From contig NW_026946671.1 of NCBI RefSeq assembly GCF_035222485.1, forward strand, positions 496,001-560,000: DNA of 64,000 bases. Reading direction: 5' to 3'. This document shows, one piece after another, positions 1-12,756 of this stretch. This DNA is from Podospora pseudoanserina. Lineage: Eukaryota; Ascomycota; Sordariomycetes; Sordariales; Podosporaceae. Each line of letters opens with the position of its first letter. Within the stretch, counting starts at the first letter, position 1. Under the pieces are notes generated by a model. It saw nothing but the letters and a program-made list of their open reading frames with translations. It did not search any database and was not told where the DNA came from. The translations under genes were made by a program, and so were the position numbers.

Positions 1-41
1 CATCCGATCTTACGGGAAAGAGGTAGAGAGGGAAAACATAC

Positions 42-747
42 TCTTTGCAAACTTTGCAATTTCCCTGACGCTGTACTTGTGACCCCAGCGGTGACCGCTA
101 CGCCTGATATAGGTCGAGTTGGGGAAGATGGCGCCGATCTCCTCGGCCTCCTTGTGTATCGTCGCGTTGAGCGAGGTGGTGACGAGAATCTTGGGCATCG
201 GGGGAGGTTCATCGCTAAAGAGGTGCTCGAACTGCCGCGTAAGAGAATCTGGCGTCAAATCAAGGTTTGTTGATGTCGTCGAAGGGGCAATGCTCGGTTG
301 TCTTTGCGCCCGTTTCCTCTGCAGCTTCTCCTCGCGCTCCTCGTCGTCTTCCCCGTCGTTTTCAGAGTCGGAATCCAACATGCTGTCGGCATCGTCGTCC
401 TTTTCCTCCTCGTCATCCTTCATCGCGGCATCCGCCTCAGCAGCAGCGGCAAGCTCGGCCTGTTCCATGCGACGGCGCTTCAAAGCTGCCAGATCAACCT
501 GTGCCCCCAAGCTATCGTCGTCGACATCGTCCCACACTCTCTTCTTGTCAATGCTCGCGGGCTGGTTCTTGGCAAGTCTTTCCTCTCTCAATTCGGGGTT
601 CTTGGCCTCCTCTCTTCTGCGGCGATGACGCTCTTCGTGACGGGCCTTGTTGGCGATCTTCTTGTCCTCGATGTACATTTGCTTGCGTCTCAATTTGTTG
701 CCCGTTTTCAGGGACAGGGAAGACCCTCCGGAGCGTGAAGACCCCAT
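42..747 (-). CDS. rpf1: Ribosome production factor 1 (Rpf1), Brix-domain protein, first exon only
   Basis: N-terminal 235 or so residues of a nucleolar large-subunit (60S) assembly factor of the Imp4/Brix superfamily. The start ATG is at 745-747. The N-terminus is rich in Lys, Arg and Glu and is followed by a long acidic stretch of Asp/Glu around residues 110-140. The Brix domain begins near residue 185 with PKILVTTSLNA and continues through FPNSTYIRR, which resembles Rpf1 rather than Imp4 or Rpf2. A GTATGT donor (complement of 36-41) follows the codons for KFAK, so coding beyond position 42 is probably intron and the rest of the gene lies left of the window. Identification rests on recognised Brix sequence; the catalytic role is none, as Brix proteins bind rRNA and protein partners. 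Confidence 0.85.
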
Positions 748-1230
748 TTTGGCGATTGTTTGCGGTGGTTAGTAAATTGGTCGAAGAGGTTTTGCGATGG
801 TGACGGCGATGGTTGATTGATAGCGATTGGGAATCTCCAAAAAAAAATTTGGACGGCTGGCTGCAATCGATTGTTGATCCATGCGCTCCGGGGGACCCCA
901 GCACTCACTGTTGACGGGCAGCCCACAGGGTTCTCAACGGGTCCGTGCATCGAAATCCAGAAGGCGGGACAGTGAGGGGCACATCTTCTTGGAAAATAGC
1001 GGTTAATTGAATTTCCGCTGATTCATGCCCCTCCAACCCTGAAGCCCCGGACAGTGTCTCGCCGTAGAATGCATCCACCGTGCCATGGCTGGTGTGGTGC
1101 CCTGCTGTGGCAGCCGTTTCCTGGGTTTCATCTATCGGGTCTCGAAAAAAAAAAAAGAGGAGTGCCTTAGAAAAACGGCCACCGTGACTCACTGAGAGGG
1201 GGGACGAGGCCAACACTTGCAATTGGGGGA
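748..1230. other. Divergent intergenic region RPF1/GRS1
   Basis: About 480 bases between two head-to-head start codons, so it must hold both promoters. Homopolymer A runs occur near 840 and 1146. I see no convincing gene in it. Confidence 0.6.
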
Positions 1231-3495
1231 ATGAAGCCTCTTCTGTCCCTCATTCTCACCCGCCGCCTGTCTTCACCACTTGTTGCTGGCACTCCACTCC
1301 ACTCCAACAACAACTATACATCTGTAGTAGCCCCTCTCCGTAGGCTTCACCGTCCAGCCTTTGCCCCGTCTACCCCGCGCCTCAAGTTCCAGATACCGCA
1401 GACCAACAAAAAGAAGCCCGAAAAGATGTCGACAGATGCCACCACCCTCAAGGGCCAGCCCCTCGACAGGGCCGCCCTCGACGCCATGCTGAGGCGGCGT
1501 CTCTTCTACACTCCCTCGTTCGAAATCTACGGCGGCGTCTCTGGCCTCTACGACTATGGCCCGCCGGGTTGCGCTCTTCAGGCCAATGTCATTGACCTCT
1601 GGCGCAAGCACTTTATCCTGGAGGAGGACATGCTCGAGGTGGACTGCACTGTCCTGACCCCCCACGATGTTCTCAAGACCTCCGGCCACGTCGACAAGTT
1701 TGCCGACTGGATGTGCAAGGACCCCAAGAACGGCGAGATCCTCCGTGCCGACCACTTCGTCGAGGACATCCTCGAGCAGCGACTGAAGGGCGACAAGGAG
1801 GCCCGCGGCCTGAAGGTGGAGGAGAAGGAAGAGACAGACAAGAAGAAGGCGGCCAAGAAGAAGAAGAACAAGGGCGGTGTTGAGGCCGTCAGGCTTGACG
1901 ATGCCGTGGTCAAGGAGTACGAGGAGATTCTGGCTCAGATTGACAACTACAACGGTGAGCAGCTGGGCGAGCTGATCAAGAAGCACGATCTCCGGAATCC
2001 CGCGACCGGCCTCCAGCCCACGCCTCCCGTCTCCTTCAACCTCATGTTCCAGACCTCAATTGGTCCCAGCAGCAACCTCCCTGGTTACCTGAGACCGGAG
2101 ACGGCCCAGGGCCAGTTCCTCAACTTTGCCAAGCTCTTGGAGTTCAACACGGGCCAAATGCCGTTCGCCTCTGCCTCCATTGGCAAGTCTTACCGCAACG
2201 AAATCTCTCCCCGCGCCGGTCTCCTCCGTGTCCGCGAGTTCTTGATGGCCGAGATTGAGCACTTTGTCGACCCGGAAGGCCACAAGAAGCACGCCCGCTT
2301 CCACGAGGTGGCCGACGTCGAGCTTGCCTTCCTCGACCGCCACACTCAGCTCTCCGGGTCAACGGTCGTCAAGAAGCAGACGATCGGTCAGGCCGTCAAG
2401 GAGGGCCTCGTCGACAACGAGACCCTCGGCTACTTCCTCGCCCGTATCCTCCTCTTCCTCAAGAAGATTGGCATCGACGAGAAGAAGATCCGCTTCCGCC
2501 AGCACATGGACAACGAGATGGCTCACTACGCCTGCGACTGCTGGGATGCTGAGCTTCACACTTCGGCCGGGTGGGTTGAGTGCGTTGGCTGTGCCGACCG
2601 CAGCGCGTACGACTTGTCCGTCCACGCCAAGAAGACTGGTGCGCCGCTTGTTGTGCGTCAGCGCCTGGAGGAGCCGATCACTATTGAGGAGTGGGATATT
2701 GCGATTGACAAGAAGAACTTTGGTCCCTTTTACAAAAAGGACGGCAAGACGATTGAGAATGCTCTCCTGGCCACCACCCAGGAGCAGCGTGGCAAGCTTG
2801 TGAAGCAGCTGGAGGAGAACGGCAAGGTTGTGATTGACGTGCCTGGTGTGAACGACGGCAAGGTGGAGGTTAGCAAGGACTTGCTGGCTATCAAGTGGGT
2901 GAAGCGTGTTGAGAACGTTAGGGAGTACACCCCCAACGTGATTGAGCCTTCGTTTGGTATCGGCCGTATTCTGTACTCTCTTATGGAGCACAACTACTGG
3001 ACCAGAGCCAGTGAGGGTGGTGATGAGGCCCGTGGTGTGAGTTACCTTTTTAACAGTCCGGTCTGAGCTCGTGTAAAACTAACTCTGTAATATCAGGTCC
3101 TCTCCTTCCCTCCGGCCGTCGCCCCGACCAAGGTCCTCATCGTGCCTCTCTCCTCCAACAAGGACTTTACCCCCGAGGTCCGCAAGCTCTCCCAGAAGCT
3201 CAGGTCGGCCGGCGTGTCCAGCCGGATTGACGACTCGTCTGCCAGCATTGGCAAGCGGTACAGCAGAAATGATGAGCTGGGCACTCCGTTTGGTGTCACG
3301 GTTGATTTCCAGACTCTGAAGGATGGGACGGTGACGCTGAGAGAGCGGGACAGCACACGGCAGGTGAGGGCGGAGGAGGACAAGATTATTGCGGCGATCA
3401 AGGCGCTAGTGGAGGGGACCAAGACGTGGCAGGATGTGGAGGGGGAGTTGCCGATTTTTGAGGGGCAGCAGGAGGTTGAGGTTGTTGTGAGGTAG
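1231..3495 (+). CDS. grs1: Glycyl-tRNA synthetase, probably mitochondrial and cytosolic
   Basis: Exons 1231-3036 and 3097-3495 join in phase 0 (GTGAGT donor, TATCAG acceptor), giving 734 residues. It charges tRNA-Gly with glycine. The class II core is visible: a motif 2 region around RNEISPRAGLLRVREF, and a motif 3 region around FGIGRILYSL near the splice junction. The C-terminal anticodon-binding domain starts after the intron with VLSFPPAVAPTKVLIVPLS. A Lys-rich insertion sits near residues 190-215, as in other eukaryotic GlyRS. The first 65 residues are rich in Arg and Ser, nearly lack acidic residues, and look like a mitochondrial presequence. A second ATG at 1426 begins MSTDATTLKGQ, the usual cytosolic start. 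Use of both starts is inference. Confidence 0.95.
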
Positions 3496-4733
3496 GGGGT
3501 GGCTGAGGAAGAAAAATCGTAAAATAGTTTAAAGGGTTTGATAGTGGGGGGCGGTCAGCAAGCAAAGCAAAGCAAGCAAGCAGGGTTAGATTAGCAGGGT
3601 GTTTTAGAGATGGCTGTTCGACACTTTGGAATCTAGATGTTGGTTCTTCTACATTGTAGTACCTGTTTGCTGGTGGTGTAATATGGGACTTGTCTATCTT
3701 GGCCTTGGGCCAGAACGGTACTACTAGTGGCAGCTTTTAGCTATTACTCGACATCGACATGGACACCCAGATGACGTTGCCCGCAAGGAAGAAAGGGAAA
3801 GAAGCAGAGGTCGAAGCTTTTGCTTTCGAGAGAGGCCGCCAACGGGGCGCTTTAAAAGTCTTGTTTGACAAGGAAACGATTCCCGATCAGCATGAAAAAC
3901 ATGTTTTCTGTTGCATATTCTTTTTCTCTCCCATGTCAAAGCCGGTTGTTTTGGCTATTCCTGTCTTGTTCTTTTCCGCGACAGTTGAGTCGACCCCTTA
4001 TCTCCACCGGGAGAGGGCATCGTTTCGGTGTTGATCACTTGATGGGAGGAGAGTTGTCAGTTTACCCCTTCTTTTACGGGATGAGATTTCTCTCTTCCGA
4101 TCCCTGTGGCGGGATGGCGGATGAGACGAGTCAACAATGGGCATGAGTCGTCGAGTTGCGGGAAAGGGTAGGTTCAGGTTTTGGAGGCGGCGGCTAATAA
4201 ACCACTTGACTCGATGGGGGGGGGGAAGGGGTTGGTTATGCTGTTGTGATGTGCATTATTCTTTGCTTCTTTTTACGACATGTTGAGCAGCTGGTTTCTC
4301 TATCAAAAAGTTGTTTCTCCACTAGGGCTGGACAGCCTGTAGAATAGCATGACATTTACAATTCACTTTGGATGGTATGTATCTAGCTAACAATGTCCGT
4401 TAGGTGGGTGCTCGAATCATAAACACATACTGGTGATGCTTCCCCTGCCTGGGCTATGATCACTACCAAGAGCGTAGGGGGATCCTGAAACGGCGCATAC
4501 CTTTTTCGCTCAGGCAAAATGCAACGCTGCCACTGGGCCCCGCGATGATGAGAGAGCTTCTGTTCAAGATGAAGGACTGAACCCTTGCCAAGCCGGCGGG
4601 CCTTGCATCGTTTCCAACGGCGGCCGGGGGGGAGGTGCAGCAGATCCTCAAGAAATGGGGTGACTTTGCTTTGTGATCTGCAAAAGGTTCCCAATTAGGC
4701 GCTTGTTTTTTTTCTGTTTCTGTGATGGATGAG

Positions 4734-4736
<3 letters not shown>

Positions 4737-4787
<51 letters not shown>
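4737..4787 (+). repeat. (TG)n microsatellite
   Basis: About 25 uninterrupted TG dinucleotides in the spacer upstream of the Cla4 gene. Pure and therefore likely length-variable between strains. Confidence 0.97.
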
Positions 4788-4790
<3 letters not shown>

Positions 4791-6177
4791 GTCTTCAAGG
4801 CGGCTGTTGGTTCACCAACAACAGGCCTGAGTGATATCCGCGTTGAATCTGTCGCTGAAAGGCGGGGGCAAAGAGGTCCCGGAGAAGTTACACATGGTTG
4901 GAAAAAAAATAAAAGGCTCCAACCTGGCTTGAGTGGGTTGCTTGGGCCGGTGGCCAGGAGGGAGGACGGGGACCTCCTGAGCTGGGATATAGGTTGTAAG
5001 AAGGTAAGGTTGGCGGAGGAGGGGGGGGAACCTGACCTAGGTAGGGCTGCGGCGGGTGAGGTTCTTTCGACGACCCCAAGGCACATTAGATCGAATATAC
5101 CGGACGCAGGTGTAAAATCTTACCAACTGCATGTTCAGCTTTCTCGGTTATATGTGGCATCAAGGCCGATACATATCATGCCGCCGGCGGGACTTGCAAA
5201 TATATAACGTACCTATCTTGGGGAAGAGGTTCTTCAGCAACTGACGGGCTGCTGGGTGAGGTGAAGGGGCCGTGTCTCCATTGTTCCAAAGTCTCAAACA
5301 TGCAAGCCCGCCATGTGTGTGTGGTGCTCCGAGTGGGAATCGCGCCTAGGGTGGCCAATCCTTTGTGGTCGGGTGCCCCTCAATGTCTCGAAGGGCCGCC
5401 AGACCAGGGGCCCTGGGGATGGTCAGATAGCGCTGTACTTGTTTATTATGAAAGAGAAGACGTGTGAATAGAGGTACATGTCTAAGAGCTCTAGCGGCCG
5501 AATGGAGTTGGTTTTTTAGAATTGTGAGGGCGAGCGCACTTACCCCCCCATGCTGCCACAGCGCGTGGTTCCACAGGCACACCCGACTCTCTATCGCACC
5601 GTACCTTACCACCACACCTACCGACCTTTGTCTCTTTCGTCTCGTCTGCTGCGACTCCAACTTTGTGAACACGATCCCAGGATCTTTTTTTTTTGCCCCT
5701 TCCCACCTGGTTCCCCCCGTTGTATCGCACGCGGCATTACTGCTGGGAGCCTTGCCCGAGGAAGCTTTACCGAGTGATCGCCTGGGGGAAGAAGAACAAC
5801 ATCTCGTCACTTACCTCCGCTACCTACTCACTAGCCACCTCAGTGCACGCCCACCCGAAATATACGGCACGGCGCCAGCATAGAACCTCGCCGACTGACT
5901 GACCGACTGACCGCCCATCCGTCACCTAGGACTTGGACTTGGACTTGGACTCGGACGTGGACATCTCCACCTTTTCCAACGAGAGAATCCCAGCCAACAA
6001 CGTCTAGCAAGCAAGCAAGCGACTGCTGTGGACGTCGCAAGTTGTATCCTCTGGGCTGCTTGGCAATAGAATACACCCTTCGGCCTCGCGCTGCGCAGTG
6101 CTGCAGTTGCTGCTGCCGGTGGAAGTTGTCTCTCATCTTCATTGCGAAGCATCACGGGTCGTGTTTCGTTGACATCG

Positions 6178-6297
6178 GTAAGTCCGCACTGTCTTTTTTT
6201 CCTCCTGTCTCGACTAGGTTGTTGCCAGCGCCCAGCCTTGCCCCCTTTTCCTAACCTTCCTGACCGTTGGCGATCGCTAAAGAGACCCTGCCTTCAG
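6178..6297 (+). other. Candidate 5' UTR intron of cla4
   Basis: GTAAGT donor at 6178, a CTAAC branch-like site near 6251, and a CCTTCAG acceptor ending at 6297, giving 120 nt. It lies upstream of the proposed first coding ATG at 6405. Splicing is inferred only from these signals. Confidence 0.4.
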
Positions 6298-6318
6298 CCA
6301 ACACAAGCCTACCTTAAC

Positions 6319-6363
6319 TTTGACGACTTTGACGACGACTTTGACGACGACTTTGACGACGAC
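6319..6363 (+). repeat. 12-bp minisatellite in the cla4 leader
   Basis: About four imperfect copies of the unit TTTGACGACGAC immediately upstream of the Cla4 start. If transcribed it lies in the 5' UTR. Confidence 0.85.
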
Positions 6364-6404
6364 TCCTGCTTCAAGTCGCTGTAATAATATTCATCGACGA
6401 CGAC

Positions 6405-9402
6405 ATGGCGATGCACAACAGGTATGCATGTTCCACGACGCCACCGCTCATCTGTCCCCCTTTTCTAATCACGGCTCCTCTGCCTGCTGGTGGGTGAGCT
6501 GTCCAGGCCCCCGGGCGCGGACACCACACTGTCCACTGTTCACTGTGAGCCACAAGGGCCGGGGTTGCATGGGTGGGAAGCACGTCGGGATCATCTTGTT
6601 GCGCTGCCGTTCCCCAGAGAAACACCCTATTAGCGGTGGAGCTTGCGACCTGACCCCGCTGGGCCTGTCCGCTTGCTGGCTCCCTGCTCGCCATGGACTC
6701 CATCGCCTGTTTTCTTTAATATTAAAAGACCCCGCCAGGGGGGAGGACAAGCAAGCTGATGTTTTTCTCCTATATAGTGTTTACGCGAACGGGCAGTTCA
6801 TGAACCCAGGGCCTGCCCCCAAACCTCCGTCAGAGAAGCCTCGCCTGGGCCTGATGCCGAATGTCAACCTCCCTGGGTCTATGAGTTCCATGAGCCTGAA
6901 CTCCCCCGTCCCGAGCAACTACAGCGGATCGACCATAGCCCTCCCCATCTCCCGACAAGGATCCAACACCATGGAAGGCGCCGGAGGACTCGCCATCATC
7001 AAGCAGGGCCCTGTTGGCCTTCCCAGCAAGAACCCTTTCCAGCAGTGGAAGCAGCGATACCTGATCCTGCGCAAGGACATTCTGGACTTCCACAAGAACG
7101 AGAACGGCAAGCAGCTCTACAAGATTCAACTATCCGATGTTGTAAGTGTTGGCCGAGTCGAAGACGACAACGGTGACCCCGTCTTCGAGATCAAGCGGCA
7201 CTTGACCAACCAGTACGTCGGGCCGCCAGGCGACGACGATGGAAATGGCATGAGATCACTGCGTGTCTGCGTCAAGAGTGACGATGATTTGTACGAATGG
7301 ATCGACTGCATCTACGCCCGCTGCCCCGGCGGCGTCAGCAACCCTACCAACTTCTCACACGCCGTACACGTCGGCTTCAACCCTCACACCGGCCAGTTCA
7401 CCGGGCTTCCGGAAGAATGGACCCGACTACTCAACTCGTCAGCCATCACCAAGGAGGATGTCGAGAGAAATCCCCAGGCCGTGTTTGAGGTCCTCGACTT
7501 CTACTCCGACTTGGCCAAGCGCGCCGAGAACCCCGAGGAGTACCCTACACCCATCCAACAGACGCCCTCCCCGAACATGATGCAGAATGATCAGTTTGGC
7601 TATCCCAGCAGCGGGAGCTCGATCGCGCCGCCGAGACAGACCAAGCCCATCCAACCACAGCGTAGCCCCGCATCCTACTCGACGACCCCGAACGCGCAAA
7701 TGCGACCGAACGAGCCGCAGCAACCCCCCATGCAGCAGCTCCAGAACGTGTCACCAAATTACATCTCGGCCGATCGCATGCGGGAAGAACAACGATACAG
7801 AGAATTGGAACGACAACGAGAACAGTTGAGAGAAAGGGAGGAACAGGCTCGCCGGGAGCAGGAGGCTTATAATGCGTCGCTTCCCAAGACCAAGGTTCCT
7901 CTGGCGCAGCAAGAAATCGGTGGCGGCTACGGCGCGCCACCGGCCACCGATAGATTCAACCCATCCCGGGCTGCCCCCAAGGCTCCAGGACAGGGACAGG
8001 CCCTCAAGTCACAGAGACCAGCCCCGCCTCCACCAAGCAGCTCTGCTTCTCGCCCTCCCATGCAACAGCAGCCCAGCTCTGGTCAAATCTCGTCCGGCCA
8101 ACAAAGATTACCACCACGGCCTGATCAGGCTCAACCTTCGCGGTACCAGAATGGCTCGGCGGCTGCCACAAGGCAACCACAACCTCAACCTCAGGCTTCT
8201 CGCCTGCCCGCCCCCGTGAAGCCCCTGAATGTTGCCAAGCCAAACAATGATGCCGTCAAAGCTGCCGAGGCCGCCCTGACAGCTAAGCCTCCCGCGACAG
8301 AGCGCAAGCAGGATGTTCGCATGTCGACCATGTCTGAGAATGAGGTTATGGCCAAGTTGAGGGAAGTTGTGTCTAATCACGATCCCAACCAGCTGTATTC
8401 CAAGCAAAAGAAGATTGGCCAGGGTGCGTCCGGGTCCGTCTACGTGGCCAAGATCATCTCGCAACGACCAGGCGCTCCGCAGGTGTCGCAGCTCAAGGCC
8501 CGCGGCGGTAGCGACCGTGTCGCTATCAAGCAGATGGATCTGGCTCACCAGCCCCGCAAGGAGTTGATTGTGAACGAGATTCTGGTCATGAAGGAGAACA
8601 AGCACGCCAACATTGTTAACTACCTGGATGCCTTCCTTATGGATAACGACAAGGAGCTCTGGGTGGTGATGGAGTACATGGAGGGTGGTGCGTTGACGGA
8701 TGTTATTGAGAACAACCCTGTTATTACGGAGGAGCAGATTTCTACCATCTGCCTTGAGGTATGTTGACTGATTGGGGAGCATGGAGGGATGGATGAGTGC
8801 TAACATGGGATACAGACATGCCAAGGTTTGGATCATTTGCATGCTCAAAACATCATTCACCGCGACATCAAGTCTGACAATGTCCTTTTGGACGCTCGGG
8901 GTAACGTCAAGATTAGTATGTTTTTTTATCTTCTTCTTTCTTTTTCAGTGCTCTTTGTCAGTCAAAGCAATTATGTGCTAACTTTTGTCCAGCTGATTTT
9001 GGCTTCTGCGCCAAGCTCACCGAGACCAAGTCCAAGCGAGCGACCATGGTCGGGACGCCTTACTGGATGGCGCCCGAGGTGGTGAAGCAAAAGGAGTACG
9101 GGCCCAAGGTGGATATTTGGTCGCTGGGCATCATGGCGATTGAAATGATTGAGAGCGAGCCGCCTTATCTGAACGAGGAGCCGCTCAAGGCGCTGTATCT
9201 CATTGCGACGAACGGGACGCCGAGGCTGAAGAAGCCAGAGAAGCTGAGCAAGGAGCTCAAGGCCTTCCTGTCGGTGTGCCTGTGTGTTGACGTCAAGAGC
9301 AGAGCGTCGGCGCAGGAGCTGCTGAATCATGACTTTCTGAAGCATGGGTGCCCGCTGGCGAGTCTGAGCGAGCTGTTGGCCTTTAAGAGGGTGGCGAAAT
9401 GA
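6405..9402 (+). CDS. cla4: Cla4-type p21-activated kinase (PH-CRIB-kinase)
   Basis: Four exons: 6405-6421, 6778-8758, 8816-8915 and 8993-9402, giving 835 residues. The 17-nt first exon encodes MAMHN plus two bases and joins precisely to [13 protein letters not shown]. The alternative of reading upstream through the 356-nt intron gives unrelated sequence. A PH domain spans about residues 75-190, containing [16 protein letters not shown] motif follows near 193 ([14 protein letters not shown]), then a Pro/Gln-rich linker. The Ser/Thr kinase domain runs from about 546, with [17 protein letters not shown], a DFG split by the third intron, and GTPYWMAPE. In this family Cdc42/Rac-GTP binds CRIB and relieves autoinhibition; the kinase then acts in polarity, septins and cytokinesis. 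The PH domain separates it from Ste20. Confidence 0.95.
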
Positions 9403-9763
9403 GTCAATCATGAAACAAGGAAGGGAAGGGTGGGTATTGTTTGTTGAGAGGGATGATGGGTTAATTAGGAAGGGGGTAATTGGATGTCTTGTTGTCTTTT
9501 TGAGACTTGGACGTGTGAGGAGAGCGAGATATGGTTTTTTTAATAAGCGGGAATAGGGATGGATGGAAATGGAAAGGGGCCTTTTCGTGGAGGGATATAG
9601 AAAGGTCTTTTTTTTGGTGGTGGGGAGGAAGGCGGGCGAATGAGGGAAAATGTGATGTTATAGAAAAGTCGAGGCATATGTTTAGTGATTGAGGAAAGAT
9701 AGTGAGCGGAAGAGATATGGAGGGACTTGAGTGAGCGAGTGTTGTAGGAGGATAGCTAAAGAT

Positions 9764-10021
9764 ATTGTGTTGCTGTTGTGTGTGTGTGTGTGTGCTGTTG
9801 TGTGTGTGTGCTGTTGTGTGTGTGTGCTGTTGTGTGTGTGTGCTGTTGAAGTTGGGGTGTTGTTTGTTTGTTTATATATATATGTAGTGTGCTTGGTTGT
9901 GTGTGTGTGTGTGGTTGTGTGTGTGTGTGGTTGTGTGTGTGTGTGTGTGTTGTTGTGTGTGTGTGTGTGATTGTGTGTGTGTGTGTGATTGTGTGTGTGT
10001 GTGTGATTGTGTGTGTGTGTG
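9764..10021 (+). repeat. Compound TG-rich satellite array
   Basis: About 250 bases of TG runs broken at regular intervals by CTGT, GGTT, TATATA or ATTG interruptions. There are at least three repeated sub-blocks, for example TGCTGTTGTGTGTG and ATTGTGTGTGTGTG. It lies in the 3' flank of cla4. Confidence 0.92.
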
Positions 10022-12707
10022 TAGGAAGGATTGATTCGATGGGTGAGAGTTGGGTGGTTATAATGGGTGTTTTTTACTTGTTACTTTTTTCTTCTGAGCG
10101 AAAAAGAGGATTTTTATTTATTTATTCAATATTCACACACCACCTATCCTGGACTCATGATTGTGAAGATTTATGTTGAGGTACTAGACTTTGGATCTGA
10201 TGGCCAAGATCATCTTGTGTTCTCGTTCTGGTCAGGGTTTGGGGTGTTTGTTTGGTCGAGTTGTGGTGTGCTCTCCTTTGACTGGGTAGACTTGTGGACT
10301 GGGGCCGGGGAGGGGGAGGGGCATTTGGGAGGTCTAGATTTGTGCCTCGTTCGAGGGCGGGTGTTTCTGAGATATTCATATCATTAGTTTAAGGGGAGAA
10401 TCCGGGGTAAGAATGACGGGAGGGGGGCGGGGGATTAAAGAGGCGTTGTGTGAACATGAAGGGACGCCCTCGTGGCGATCGAGGGGTTGGTTTCTTTGTC
10501 TGGGAGGGGAAGGGTCGTGGTGTTTGCGCAAGTGAGAGGTATTTTACACGGGATAGCCGAAGATGCGTTGAAGGCTTTAGGAAATATTTCCGAGTATTAT
10601 TCTATGTGTGTGCCTTGATTAGATTTGCCGGTTGAGAAGAGAGAAAGTTACTAGACCTTGAGTTTGTCTCTGCTAGACTTTTATACTTGATAACGTTTGC
10701 CAATGAGGTGTGTGAGATGAGGTGTCATGATTGGGTACGATCCCAGTTTTACATCAACAGGCATTTAAGACGGACCAGACCATCTGTCTATACTAGTGTG
10801 TTGTGTATATGAGAGGGACTTTCCATTATCGTGAGATATCATTCTACATGCCGTCTACTTAGACCGGGCCATCTCCTCCGCGTCATATCTCCGTTTGTCT
10901 CTTTTCTGCTGCCAGATTGAGTTTTGGAGGTTAGATTTTTCGAGGACCTAGGCGGTTAACAAAGAAGGGCCCCCCGTTTTTGCCCCTGAAGATTGTCAAA
11001 GAGTTGATTTTCCTATCGGGGTTTGTTCCTGTCCCCCTTCCTTGGCGGGGTCGAGATCTGCAAAAGAGGTCTTTGGAAAGTATCCCGAGTTTGTGTCTTT
11101 TGTCTACAAAGAAGACTGGTGGGGTGTGGGTATAGCAAAGGAAGGGGTATAGGTATGAGGTGGGCAAGCAGACGCGAATACAGAAAATCTGGGCAGCGTT
11201 TCAGATTCTTCGAGTAGAATCCCTTCTGGAGGGTGATTGGTGGGGTTAGCTATGTAAGGTAGGAAGGGGAGAGGGAGGGGGGTTAGTTGGGGAGCATGAA
11301 TATGGATTGGCGGGGATCTCTGTTGGAGGAGATTTATAGGAGAGATCTTAACCCCCCCATCGCTGGTGGAAGCTTTCGAGAAGGAGGGGAGCTAAGAGAG
11401 AGGGGGTTATTAGGGTCTGGTGTTGATGAAGTGTGACGAAAATGGAAGATGTTGCAGAGGAGGGTCTCAGAGCTCGGAGAAAGGGGTCGGCAAGTTGAGT
11501 CAAGGGGGGGTGGTGTAATTCACTCTTATAGCAGAGAAGACAGACGGTCATGCACACGGGCCATATCGCCGACGGGCCACGTCGTGGAGGGGCATGCGGT
11601 GGTCTTTAATGCTTCCTCCTTTGCGGACGTAAAAGTCGGACTATGCAAGGCAGGCGTGAGTGATAGTTTTACTTGTAGTCCCGATCGTCGCTCAAAATGC
11701 AAGCTGCAGGTCGGGAGGAAGGGTAAAAATGACAACCTGCATACCGCCCGAAATAGGACGAGCTGAACCAGGGACGCCACGTCTTCGAGAAGCACATCTT
11801 GAGAGAGAAAGGATGATCTGATGGGTGGATGGATGGCATCCGAGGGCGGATAGACGGCCGCAAGTGCCAGTCCATACAAGGCGAGTGATGGGCATTTACT
11901 TAGGTCACCGTCCATGTCGGATTCAGGGGTGATGTTTGGTGGCACAGACTGCATCCCCGCAGCAGGCTCTTGCTCCCCGCTGTGAATATTCTGAGAGAAA
12001 GTGACGGGAGAAATGGAAGGAGGAGCCGAGAGTCACCATCACTAATTAGGATACTGTAAATGACAGCCTTGTGACAGCGTGACAACTTCCAAGGTTCAAA
12101 GTGCGCAAGCCTTTGTCAGTTGTCAGTGCCCTTCCAACAAGTTCGAAGCCGGCTCCGGGGGGCTCACAGGGCTCACAGCGGTAACAAAGTGGACACGGTG
12201 TGGGCCTGCACAAAAAACCTGACGTCCGCCCAGTGGTCGAAAGCACCAGCTTTTGCAGCTAACCCCTAGTGTTTCATCTTTCCTCTTTCACTCCCGCCTG
12301 GTCATCTCAACCCCCCGAACATCGCTTTTTTTCTGGGCTGCCACCCCCCCACCGGCACTCAATCACTACTACAACCACGAACACCACTACCACTCACTAC
12401 TACTACTCTCTCTCAACCTCACCTCACCTCCTCCCTCCTCCACACGACTACAACGTCGGCTTCTCTTGGACGACGACGACGACGTCGACGTTCTCCTCTC
12501 TCTCTCTCTCTCATCCCCCAGACTGCCACCTAATGACGCCTGTATATTGTTATTAGGTCTTTCTTAACATTTACTTGCATACTCTGTAGTCCGCCTGCGA
12601 AAAAGAGCGGGAGCACCTAGCAAAGGGGTAGTCGGACCACAAAGGAGAGCCGTCCCACCCTATCCCCAGGAAAAGCCAAGCCGAAACGCGCGAACGGGAG
12701 CAACCCT

Positions 12708-12756
12708 CAGCAGCAGCAGCAGCAGCATTTCTGCATTTCTGCATTTCTGCATTTCC
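12708..12756 (+). repeat. (CAG)6 followed by an 8-bp repeat
   Basis: Six CAG triplets at 12708-12725 run straight into four copies of GCATTTCT (last copy GCATTTCC) in the presumed 5' leader of the Pumilio-family gene. Confidence 0.9.

Larger units (their letters stand above)
3496..6404. other. Gene-free spacer and Cla4 5' leader
   Basis: About 2.9 kb between GRS1 and the Cla4 start. It contains a TG microsatellite, a short minisatellite just before the Cla4 ATG, and a candidate leader intron. All open frames in it are short, without recognisable protein similarity, and overlap low-complexity sequence. The last kilobase is pyrimidine-rich, as expected for a fungal promoter and 5' UTR. Confidence 0.6.

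Noticed and set aside
8108-8860. 250-codon minus-strand frame within cla4
   Set aside because: It lies opposite the kinase exon and crosses a confirmed intron boundary, with no family similarity.
12130-12175. B-box-like GTTCGAAGCC suggesting a tRNA
   Set aside because: No A box, acceptor pairing or anticodon arm could be drawn around it.
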